From assembly GCF_021290965.1 (NCBI RefSeq), contig NZ_JAJOYT010000015.1, positions 22,512 to 86,511 on the forward strand: a DNA stretch of 64,000 nucleotides, written 5' to 3'. A program made the position numbers and the translations under genes. Below the pieces are notes generated by a model. It searched no databases, was not told the DNA's origin, and saw only the letters and a list, made by a program, of their open reading frames with translations. This DNA comes from Rheinheimera faecalis. GTDB lineage: Bacteria > Pseudomonadota > Gammaproteobacteria > Enterobacterales > Alteromonadaceae. How positions within the stretch are numbered: position 1 is the stretch's first letter; each line of letters opens with the position of its first letter. Positions 58,001 through 64,000 of the stretch are shown piece after piece.

Positions 58001-58158
58001 GTGACTTTGGTACTATTGAGTTAGCTGAGTTTACTATCGACCCGGTAACCAAGCAGTATATTTATGGTAGCCCAACTACAAATACCACGAACTACAGAAC
58101 TTTCTACACTCAAGATTCTGTCTGGCGTTTGAAAGTGGGTGTTAATTACCGCTTCTAA
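55018..58158 (+). CDS. Oar-like TonB-dependent outer-membrane receptor
   Basis: A 1046-residue protein: signal peptide (SGAVLA, to about 21), a carboxypeptidase-regulatory-like beta domain (about 25-105: AIRGRITTPEGGAAVGTKIII), a TonB plug (about 110-230) and a long beta-barrel ending in the aromatic residue of VGVNYRF. The lack of a clear siderophore signature and the N-terminal domain put it in the Oar/SusC-like class for large substrates. ATG 55018 follows AGGTGA. Expressed alone; a terminator follows. Confidence 0.88.
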   Translation: MKIKHIALAVALAMGSGAVLADTSSAIRGRITTPEGGAAVGTKIIITHVPSGTTREVITNESGSFIASGLRVGGPYTVVVDSDTYSDETLNNIFLQLGQNYQINEALKSESVERIAVTGAVIASNNGGSDSYFGADDIQNAPSFNRDLKDIIRNNPLAVLSSKDGELSVAGTNPRFNSISVDGIAQNDDFGLNANGYPTTRSPISLEAIDQISINTSPFNAKASGFQGAQINAVTKSGTNDFGGSFFYETQNDGMAGTPKDNGREVPLKFDETTYGGTLGGALVEDKLFYFVSYEYYEADTPIEWGPAGSGAANESLVSNADYLAVQRIAQDVYGVNAGDWNLSPVTDDEKLLMKLDWNLNDQHRAAFTYQYTKGNRTSNVSQNEDELRLSSHWYNRIEELNNYAFKLYSDWTPDFSTQFSLTYMDNPTTQASLGNFGDVTIETASGDIAIGSDFSRHSNELDKSTFIMALDADYLYDDHSISFGYQYKSLDIFNLFLQNTKGSYTFDSIEDFENRQASRLIYQNSTSLNPAAAAADFVRKEHAVYVHDEWAFNDEITFDMGVRYERLASSDVPAANPNVFGRTGFNNTENLDGLGIVLPRLGFKWDATLDTTVRGGIGRFSGGQPTVWVSNAYSNTGVNIGFLDIETGDGGALEDALAGVSIADVPQAYQDAVASATTVSGTNFTDPNFKLPSDWRLQLAVDHSFEIPGLGEDYIWTTEYLYKREQDTAFWVDASLTEEDKDGTTSDGGRIVYNDADGSTRDLMLTNADEEGRARVISTALSKAYDNGIRFTASYTNQDITDAHTSTSSTASSNYGNNTVINRNEALVGRSTFETEHRFVLNLGYETEVFAGYATNINLFFERRSGKPITYFLDGNDLDGRDGPGRDPYGLLSPGTTNDAFLPYIPTENDPNVVFVSDADRTTFFNTINELGLDKYAGGYLPKGVSTTPWVNTLDLSVRQEVPGFLPDHKGTVYVTVDNLLNLIDSSQGKVYGSDFGTIELAEFTIDPVTKQYIYGSPTTNTTNYRTFYTQDSVWRLKVGVNYRF

Positions 58159-58183
58159 TCTAAAGGGTTACAACCTTAAACTT

Positions 58184-58214
58184 AAAATGCCGGTGTAATA
58201 CCGGCATTTTTTAT
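58184..58214 (+). terminator. Terminator after the TonB receptor gene
   Basis: AAAATGCCGG, loop TGTAATA, CCGGCATTTT then TTATT. Confidence 0.85.
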
Positions 58215-58276
58215 TTATCCAAAGGCTAAAATCCGCGATAATGCGCTAAGTTAAGTTTTGAACTAGAAGTGATCCT

Positions 58277-58909
58277 GTGGCTAAAAGTACCATTATTGCT
58301 ATTGCCGGCGCCTCGGCCTCTGGCAAAAGTTTGTTTGCATCTACTGTTTATCAGGAACTGGTAGCGGAATTAGGTGGTGAGCGTATCGCTGTGTTGGCTG
58401 AAGACGCGTACTATCGCGATCAGGCACATTTGTCTTTTGATCAGCGTACTCTGACTAATTATGATCATCCTGCCGCTTTTGAGCACGAGTTATTGGCATC
58501 GCATTTACAGCAGTTAAAAGATGGTAAAGCTGTGTCTATGCCACAGTACTGTTATAAAACTCATACCCGCAAGGCTGAAACTATTACCGTGCATCCGGCT
58601 AAAGTGGTGCTGGTAGAAGGTATTTTATTACTGACCGACGACAAGTTACGTCAGCAGTTTAATATCACTGTCTTTATGGATACGCCTTTGGATGTTTGCT
58701 TATTACGTCGTATTAAACGTGATATGGAAGACAGAGGCCGTAGTTTAGGTTCTATTACAGAACAATACGAAAACTATGTGCGCCCCGCTTTTTTTGAGTT
58801 TATTAATCCGTCCAAGCAGTACGCCGATTTAGTGGTGACTCGTGGTGGTAAAAACGAAATAGCCATCGATATTATCAAAACCAAAATTCGTCAGTTATTG
58901 CAGGAATAA
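58277..58909 (+). CDS. udk: Uridine kinase
   Basis: A 210-residue P-loop kinase phosphorylating uridine and cytidine. Walker A is GASASGKS; EDAYYRD, YDHPAAF and the RRIKRDMEDRGR lid are typical of Udk. It starts at GTG (58277) without a strong ribosome site. Placed before nupC, whose product imports its substrates. Confidence 0.94.
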   Translation: MAKSTIIAIAGASASGKSLFASTVYQELVAELGGERIAVLAEDAYYRDQAHLSFDQRTLTNYDHPAAFEHELLASHLQQLKDGKAVSMPQYCYKTHTRKAETITVHPAKVVLVEGILLLTDDKLRQQFNITVFMDTPLDVCLLRRIKRDMEDRGRSLGSITEQYENYVRPAFFEFINPSKQYADLVVTRGGKNEIAIDIIKTKIRQLLQE

Positions 58910-58991
58910 TCTTCCTGCTTACAAGCCGTAACGACAATCAAAAAGCAGTTTTGGTTGTCGCTTTCATCCATGTTCATCGTGCAACATTTGC

Positions 58992-59209
58992 TTTGCAAGC
59001 TTTTCAATTCTGTTATAATCGCGCGGCAAAACGTCAAGTTTAGACAACCCCTGAACAGCAACTACAAGTGTTTGAAGCCGGCTACGGTGGTTAACACTCC
59101 CGCTCGGAAACTGTAACTACTTGATCTTTTGATGCTATTCTAGGATTTGGCATCACAAGAACAAAAATCTGCGCCTTGCATGGCCAGACCCTATATCCAA
59201 GGAATAACT
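58992..59209 (+). promoter_or_regulatory. nupC promoter and long untranslated leader
   Basis: TTTGCA (58992-58997), 16 bases, TATAAT (59014-59019) and a GC-rich discriminator GCGCGG form a good promoter in the 300-base gap before nupC. The leader would be about 180 bases. It can fold AGTGTT (59067-59072) on AACACT (59093-59098) with an inner CCG-GCTA-CGG. I do not recognise a known riboswitch or an upstream gene. Confidence 0.55.
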
Positions 59210-60424
59210 ATGATGAGTTTGGTTGGCATTCTTGCCATCTTAGTAACTGCGTATTTAGCTTCTGCTAACAGAAGTCGCATCAAATGGCGAACTGTCGTAG
59301 GTGCTTTTGCGATCCAGTTGGCAATAGGCGCTTTTGTGCTTTATGTGCCTTTTGGTAAAGACGTGCTGTTAAGCATTTCTGCCTTTGTCGGCAATATTAT
59401 CTCTTACGCTCAGTCCGGTATCATCTTCTTATTTGGTGATGCGGGCGCACAGAAATATGGCTTCGTTTTTGCCATTCATGTGCTGACGGTCATTATCTTC
59501 TTCTCTTCTTTAATAGCTGTGCTGTACCACATTGGTGTGATGCGTATCATCATTACTGTGTTAGGTGGTGGTTTGCAAAAATTGCTTGGCACCAGTCGCC
59601 CTGAGTCTATGAGTGCTGCAGCTAATATCTTTGTGGGACAGACAGAAGCTCCATTGGTTGTTCGTCCTTTTATTCCCACTATGACCCGTTCAGAATTATT
59701 TGCGGTAATGGTAGGGGGCTTGTCTTCTGTTGCAGGTTCTGTACTCGCTGGTTATGCCGGTATGGGGATTGAACTGAAGTATCTGATCGCAGCCAGCTTT
59801 ATGGCCGCTCCAGGTGGCTTGTTGATGGCCAAACTTTTGCTGCCGGAAACCGAGACTCCAAAAAATGACTTAGCTGATATTGGTATGGTTGAGAAAAATA
59901 CCAACGTGATTGACGCAGCCGCCTCAGGTGCAGCGAGCGGTTTACAACTGGCATTAAACGTCGGTGCTATGTTGTTGGCTTTTGTCGGCTTAATTGCATT
60001 AGTGAATGGTTTAATTGGCTGGATCGGCACTTTAGTTGGTTTTGAAGGTTTAACCCTGCAGTTAATCTTTGGCTATATTTTCCAACCACTGGCATTCATC
60101 TTAGGTGTGTCGTGGGAAGAAGCCCGCCTGGCAGGCAGCTTTATTGGCCAGAAATTAGTCATCAACGAGTTTGTGGCTTACCTGGACTTTATTCAGTATG
60201 TCAAAGCAGGACAGCTGAGTGAACACACTCAAATTATCGTGACTATCGCTTTATGTGGTTTTGCAAACTTCTCATCGATTGCCATTCTGTTAGGTGGCTT
60301 AGGAGTGATGGCTCCGAATCGTCGGTCAGATATTGCAGAGCTGGGTTTAAAAGCTCTATTAGCTGCTACTCTGGCTAACCTGATGAGTGCGGCAATAGCA
60401 GGCTTTTTCTTTTCGTTAAGTTAA
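59210..60424 (+). CDS. nupC: Concentrative nucleoside transporter (NupC family)
   Basis: A 404-residue inner-membrane CNT transporter. [13 protein letters not shown] and [15 protein letters not shown] plus CGFANFSSI are the substrate and cation-binding motifs. It imports nucleosides with H+ or Na+. ATG at 59210 behind AAGGA; the frame extends upstream without a ribosome site. 13 bases before the oxygenase gene. Confidence 0.94.
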   Translation: MMSLVGILAILVTAYLASANRSRIKWRTVVGAFAIQLAIGAFVLYVPFGKDVLLSISAFVGNIISYAQSGIIFLFGDAGAQKYGFVFAIHVLTVIIFFSSLIAVLYHIGVMRIIITVLGGGLQKLLGTSRPESMSAAANIFVGQTEAPLVVRPFIPTMTRSELFAVMVGGLSSVAGSVLAGYAGMGIELKYLIAASFMAAPGGLLMAKLLLPETETPKNDLADIGMVEKNTNVIDAAASGAASGLQLALNVGAMLLAFVGLIALVNGLIGWIGTLVGFEGLTLQLIFGYIFQPLAFILGVSWEEARLAGSFIGQKLVINEFVAYLDFIQYVKAGQLSEHTQIIVTIALCGFANFSSIAILLGGLGVMAPNRRSDIAELGLKALLAATLANLMSAAIAGFFFSLS

Positions 60425-60437
60425 ATAGGTTACAACT

Positions 60438-61391
60438 ATGACTCAACAACAAGTCCCTACGTTGGACATCAGACGGTTTGCCACCGACAAAGCTAGCTTT
60501 GTTGCCGAAATTGGCAAAGCCTACACTGAGTTTGGATTCTGTGGCATTAGCGGTCACGGTATCCCGGATGAAGTTGTGGACAATACCTACAAAGCAATTA
60601 AGAAGTTTTTTGCTTTACCGACTGAAGTAAAACAAAAGTACCATGTGCCTGGTCAGGGCGGCGCACGTGGTTATACGGGATTTGGTGTTGAAAAAGCCAA
60701 AGACAGTAATCATCCGGATTTAAAAGAGTTTTTCCACGTTGGACGTGAATTATCAGGTCCGGCGCCACACCCAAGTTTGTATCCAAACTTGTGGCCGTCT
60801 GAAGTCGCGGAATTTAAGGACGCAACTTACGGTTTGTACTCTGCGCTGGAAAACTTAGGTAATACGGTACTGGAAGCTTTGGCTTTATTCTTAAAACAGG
60901 ATCAGGCGTATTTTGCGGACAAAGTGGATTACGGCAATTCGATTTTACGCCCAATTCATTATCCACCTATTAAGGATACCTCGACTCAGTCTATTCGTGC
61001 TGGTCAGCATGAAGATATCAACCTGATCACTTTGTTGGTTGGTTCACACGAGTCAGGTCTGGAAATTCTGCGTCGTGATGGTAGCTGGTTACCGGTAACT
61101 ACCATTGAAGGCACTATAGTGGTCAATATCGGTGATATGTTGCAACGCCTGACGAACCATCTGTTACCTTCGACCACTCACCGAGTGGTGAATCCGGCCG
61201 GAGCTGCTGCAGGCCAGCCTCGTTATTCTATTCCGTTTTTTATGCATCCGAATCCGGACTATGTGATTAAAACTCTGGATAGTTGTATCAGTGCTGATCA
61301 GCCAAACCGTTACCCTGAACCTATCAATTCAAACGACTACCTGATGCAGCGTTTGGAAGAAATTGGTTTAATCAAAAAATCCAAGTACTGA
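60438..61391 (+). CDS. 2-oxoglutarate/Fe(II) oxygenase, isopenicillin-N-synthase-like
   Basis: A 317-residue dioxygenase with the N-terminal DIOX_N region (FGFCGISGHGIPDE) and the 2OG-FeII domain: iron ligands H and D in AGQHEDINLIT, the distal H in STTHRVVNP and RYSIPFF for 2-oxoglutarate. It follows nupC by 13 bases and probably shares its transcript. Substrate unknown; relatives oxidise small metabolites including pyrimidine bases, so a nucleobase is possible. Confidence 0.85.
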   Translation: MTQQQVPTLDIRRFATDKASFVAEIGKAYTEFGFCGISGHGIPDEVVDNTYKAIKKFFALPTEVKQKYHVPGQGGARGYTGFGVEKAKDSNHPDLKEFFHVGRELSGPAPHPSLYPNLWPSEVAEFKDATYGLYSALENLGNTVLEALALFLKQDQAYFADKVDYGNSILRPIHYPPIKDTSTQSIRAGQHEDINLITLLVGSHESGLEILRRDGSWLPVTTIEGTIVVNIGDMLQRLTNHLLPSTTHRVVNPAGAAAGQPRYSIPFFMHPNPDYVIKTLDSCISADQPNRYPEPINSNDYLMQRLEEIGLIKKSKY

Positions 61392-61415
61392 TAGCGCGCG
61401 GCTTACTTCCTGACA

Positions 61416-61445
61416 AAAGGCGAACTTAGGTTCGCCTTTATATTT
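61416..61445 (+). terminator. Terminator after the nupC-oxygenase unit
   Basis: AAAGGCGAAC, loop TTAG, GTTCGCCTTT followed by ATATTTT. Confidence 0.83.
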
Positions 61446-61543
61446 TGTGTTGAGCTAAAGTCAGGTCTTTGATGCAAAAGCCAACACTTTGCTGAATATT
61501 TCAGCAGTGTTGGTAAAAACAACTGAAAATTTGCATCAGACAG

Positions 61544-61572
61544 TTGACGATTGTCGACTTGACGCATAACAT
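61544..61572 (+). promoter_or_regulatory. Promoter of the tRNA-Leu pair
   Basis: TTGACG (61544-61549), 17 bases, TAACAT (61567-61572), then a GC-rich stretch (GCACGCCG) about 24 bases before the first tRNA. Confidence 0.65.
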
Positions 61573-61595
61573 GCACGCCGTCAACGACGCTTTGC

Positions 61596-61680
61596 GCCGC
61601 GGTGGTGGAATTGGTAGACACACTAGCTTCAGGTGTTAGCGCTTCACGGCGTGGGGGTTCGAGTCCCCCCCCCGGCACCA
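61596..61680 (+). tRNA. tRNA-Leu(CAG), copy 1
   Basis: 85 bases with CCA and a long variable arm; anticodon loop TTCAGGT, anticodon CAG. The acceptor GCCGCGG faces CCCCGGC, leaving a C-C mismatch at position 5-68. Confidence 0.95.
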
Positions 61681-61709
61681 AAACTTCGTTGACAGAGACA
61701 AATTGAGTT

Positions 61710-61794
61710 GCCGCGGTGGTGGAATTGGTAGACACACTAGCTTCAGGTGTTAGCGCTTCACGGCGTGGGGGTTCGAGTCCCCCCCCCGGCACCA
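61710..61794 (+). tRNA. tRNA-Leu(CAG), copy 2
   Basis: Identical to copy 1 over all 85 bases, including the C-C mismatch; the spacer is 29 bases. No clear terminator is seen before the chemoreceptor gene. Confidence 0.95.
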
Positions 61795-61974
61795 ACTCTC
61801 TTTCTTCATCTTGTTGTTCTGTTTTACCTCCATATTAATTCCGACAAATCACATTCTTTTTATTGTTAAGCCGCTAACTAAATATTCTGGTTCGTTTTGA
61901 CCCTGCTTGCTATTTCCTATCTTCAGCCTATTCTTTACAAAACAAACAGATACGCGTCTTGTACAGGTTGTGCC

Positions 61975-63603
61975 ATGTTAAAGAATTTGAGTATTAAAAC
62001 CCGTCTTTTTGCCATAGTTGGCGTTGCCGTTCTTGGTCAAATCCTGGTGTGTTGGTTAGTCCTTTCTGGTTTAAAGCAAAGTATTCTGGAAGAAAAACGC
62101 CTCTCCACTCTTTATCTGTCTCAGGTTGCAGTTGCTTTGGTGAATAACTATCACAGCAAAGTAGGCAGCGGAGAGTTAGACGAAGCCAAAGCTAAACAAC
62201 TAGCGTTAGCCGAACTGAAATCCCTTCGCTATAAAGAGAACGACTATTACTTTGTGATCGATCAGCAGGTTACTATGCTGATGCATCCGTTCAGGCCTGA
62301 TCTGGATGGTAAAGATGTTGCCAGCTTTAAAGATAAACAAGGTGAACCTTTGTTCCAGAATATGGCTGATGGTGTGGCTGATGATGGTTCACATTCAGTG
62401 TTCTATAACTGGCCTAAACCTGGTGCTACCGAAGAAGTGCCTAAAATTACCCATGTTGAATTATTCAAGCCCTGGGGTTGGATAGTCGGGACTGGTATCT
62501 ATATAGATGATGTGGAAGCCTCTTTTTATGAGGTAGTGATGCAACTCGCTGTTTTGGTGTTTCTGGTTGTCGGCTTGATGTTGGCGTTAAGCTGGTACGT
62601 AACACGTTCAGTCGTAAAACCTATGACAGATGTTGTAGCTGCTATGCAGGACATAGCTTCGGGTGATGGCGATCTGACCGTCAAACTGAGTTACGACGGT
62701 AAAGATGAATTAGCAGCACTGGCGACGGCGTTCAATCTTTTTGTCGGTAAAATCCGTCAGTTGATTACTTCTGTAGGGGTCACTTCTGTTGAGGTTAGCG
62801 AAAGTGCGTTGGATGTGGCTCGTATTTCTCAACAAATTTCTAAAGAGAGTGTGCAGCAACAACAAGAAACCGATATGGTCGCTACTGCTATTACAGAGAT
62901 GAGTTCCGCTATAGCTGAAGTGGCACAAAGTGCTGAACAAGCCAATCATGAAACTGGTCAGGTTGAAACTTTGGTTCAACAGGGCATGAAGCTGATGAAA
63001 GCCTCAGTAGAGAGTATTCATACCCAAAGCCAAACCATAGAACAAAGTTCGGTAGTTGCATCCTCTTTATATAGCTCGTCACAAAATATCAGTCATGTAC
63101 TGAACATCATTAATAAGCTGGCTGATCAAACTAACTTACTTGCACTGAATGCCGCTATAGAAGCTGCACGAGCTGGTGAACATGGCCGTGGTTTTTCAGT
63201 GGTCGCTGATGAAGTTCGTACTCTGGCGCATCAAACGCAAAAATCGACACAGGAAATATCCGGCATTATTGCCGAGTTGCAACAAGGCACTCAGCAAATG
63301 ACAGCAGCTGTGCAGGAAAGTAAAACTGCAGCAGAACTGAATATCAATCTGGCGGCTCAGGTTCAGCAAGCGCTGACTGATATTGCCAATTCGATAGCAC
63401 AGATTTCCGATATGAATGCGCACATCGCTACCGCAGCCGAACAACAAAGTGCAGTGGCTGGCGAAGTGGATCAGAACGTACATACCATTAGTCAGTTGGT
63501 GCATCAGACTGCCGGCGCTATTAAAGGCAGCGATCAGTCTACTCAGCGTTTAACTCAACTAAGTCAGGATTTAAAAGATCTGGTGAAGCAATTTAAGGTG
63601 TAA
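61975..63603 (+). CDS. Methyl-accepting chemotaxis protein with single Cache domain
   Basis: A 542-residue chemoreceptor: TM1 at about 10-32, a periplasmic sCache_2-type domain (about 35-190; [28 protein letters not shown] and [13 protein letters not shown]), TM2 at about 190-212, HAMP and the signalling hairpin [34 protein letters not shown]. sCache_2 domains often bind small organic acids. ATG 61975 follows AGG; the longer frame upstream is unlikely. Confidence 0.92.
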   Translation: MLKNLSIKTRLFAIVGVAVLGQILVCWLVLSGLKQSILEEKRLSTLYLSQVAVALVNNYHSKVGSGELDEAKAKQLALAELKSLRYKENDYYFVIDQQVTMLMHPFRPDLDGKDVASFKDKQGEPLFQNMADGVADDGSHSVFYNWPKPGATEEVPKITHVELFKPWGWIVGTGIYIDDVEASFYEVVMQLAVLVFLVVGLMLALSWYVTRSVVKPMTDVVAAMQDIASGDGDLTVKLSYDGKDELAALATAFNLFVGKIRQLITSVGVTSVEVSESALDVARISQQISKESVQQQQETDMVATAITEMSSAIAEVAQSAEQANHETGQVETLVQQGMKLMKASVESIHTQSQTIEQSSVVASSLYSSSQNISHVLNIINKLADQTNLLALNAAIEAARAGEHGRGFSVVADEVRTLAHQTQKSTQEISGIIAELQQGTQQMTAAVQESKTAAELNINLAAQVQQALTDIANSIAQISDMNAHIATAAEQQSAVAGEVDQNVHTISQLVHQTAGAIKGSDQSTQRLTQLSQDLKDLVKQFKV

Positions 63604-63640
63604 CAACAGCTTTTCTATAGTAATCGCCATTTCTGTTAAT

Positions 63641-63690
63641 AAAACGGGCAAAAAAGACTCTTTTTTGCCCGTTTTGCTTTTTTTCTGAGC
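63641..63690 (+). terminator. Terminator after the Cache chemoreceptor
   Basis: AAAACGGGCAAAAAAGA against TCTTTTTTGCCCGTTTT, a long stem, then GCTTTTTTTC. Confidence 0.88.
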
Positions 63691-63728
63691 GAACGATCAC
63701 GGATATCATCAAATTGTCATTTTAGGGG

Positions 63729-63756
63729 TTGTGCAGGATTAAAAACTCCCTATAAT
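63729..63756 (+). promoter_or_regulatory. Putative rRNA operon promoter 1
   Basis: TTGTGC, 16 bases, TATAAT (63751-63756) with discriminator GCGCGCC, the form of growth-rate-controlled stable RNA promoters. Confidence 0.7.
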
Positions 63757-63836
63757 GCGCGCCATGCCAACGGGGTAGTGCGAAAGCAGCTCTGGGGTGG
63801 TTTTGAAATGAAGTGAAAAATGATGCAAAACATCGC

Positions 63837-63864
63837 TTGACACGAGATTGAAAATCACTAAAAT
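63837..63864 (+). promoter_or_regulatory. Putative rRNA operon promoter 2
   Basis: TTGACA (63837-63842), 16 bases, TAAAAT (63859-63864), discriminator GGCCGCC. An A-rich stretch (GAAATGAAGTGAAAAATGATG) upstream could be an UP element. Confidence 0.75.
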
Positions 63865-63956
63865 GGCCGCCTCGCAACGCGGTGGAGTCGAAAGGTTCAA
63901 AAGTGAAGCGAAGGAGTTTAAGTGGTGTGTTTGATAAATAATTTCAAAACGCTGGC

Positions 63957-63984
63957 TTGACACAAATTCTGGGAAGTGTAATAT
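63957..63984 (+). promoter_or_regulatory. Putative rRNA operon promoter 3
   Basis: TTGACA (63957-63962), 16 bases, TAATAT (63979-63984), discriminator ACGCCTCCCGC. With promoters 1 and 2 it forms a tandem array with no gene between, so a 16S rRNA gene is expected shortly after base 64000. Confidence 0.75.
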
Positions 63985-64000
63985 ACGCCTCCCGCTGAGT

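Noticed and set aside
58910..59209. A known riboswitch or 4.5S/6S/tmRNA gene in the nupC leader
   Set aside because: I could not match any of their conserved cores; kept only as an unknown leader.
61403..61795. 130-residue frame with an internal repeat (VPGGGLEPPRREALTPEASVSTN)
   Set aside because: It is the antisense of the two identical tRNA-Leu genes, a well-known annotation artefact.

Overview
The window reads as a chromosomal segment of a marine or freshwater gammaproteobacterium. The housekeeping order lolB-ispE-prs-rplY-pth-ychF beside hemA-prfA-prmC-(HD-GYP)-sirB2-sirB1-kdsA, Oar-type TonB receptors, POT transporters and DUF3369 regulators resemble Rheinheimera/Alishewanella and other Alteromonadales-like bacteria. 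That genus-level guess is recognition, not a search result.

0-22.5 kb is an L-arabinose/arabinan utilisation region. It encodes a full oxidative (non-phosphorylating) L-arabinose route: SDR dehydrogenase, SMP-30 lactonase, IlvD/Edd-type arabonate dehydratase, AraD1/GguC-type 2-keto-3-deoxy-arabonate dehydratase and 2-oxoglutarate semialdehyde dehydrogenase. With it are an aldose 1-epimerase, a four-gene YtfQRT-YjfF-type ABC importer and three exported GH43 arabinan-degrading enzymes. The 3' end of a FadR/GntR-family regulator lies at the left edge. Four copies of an 11-bp palindrome (T-W-GTA-N-TAC-W-A) sit in front of the transcription units. A pair of M16 peptidases and a DUF3142/TPR gene pair are embedded in this region (14.6-20.8 kb).

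22.5-23 kb is a minus-strand tRNA operon (Met, Leu, Gln, Gln) with a consensus stringent-type promoter, followed by a POT peptide transporter. 24.8-29.3 kb is an accessory stretch, all on the minus strand: an Xre/RES toxin-antitoxin pair, a DUF6058-like protein, two small lipoproteins, an unknown 163-residue protein and a 69-residue coiled-coil protein, with REP-like hairpins. 29.4-42.6 kb is core housekeeping (GTPase, tRNA recycling, PRPP, isoprenoid, lipoprotein sorting, heme, release factor 1 and its methylase, KDO synthesis), interrupted by a YefM/YoeB pair and an HD-GYP regulator. 42.7-43.3 kb is a Phe-Thr-Phe tRNA cluster, followed by two 72-bp tandem repeats and a duplicated tRNA-Phe 3' end.

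43.3-50.9 kb carries a HAD phosphatase, an M61 peptidase, a PHB-depolymerase-like esterase, an MBL hydrolase, an HPPK-like gene overlapping folM tail to tail by 120 bp, and a chemoreceptor. 51-61.4 kb looks like a nucleoside/nucleotide salvage neighbourhood: deoB, deoD, gpt, an exported EEP-family nuclease/phosphatase, an Oar-like TonB receptor, udk, nupC and a 2OG-Fe(II) oxygenase. The window ends with two tRNA-Leu(CAG) genes, a Cache-type chemoreceptor and three stacked promoters typical of an rRNA operon whose 16S gene must start just beyond the right edge.
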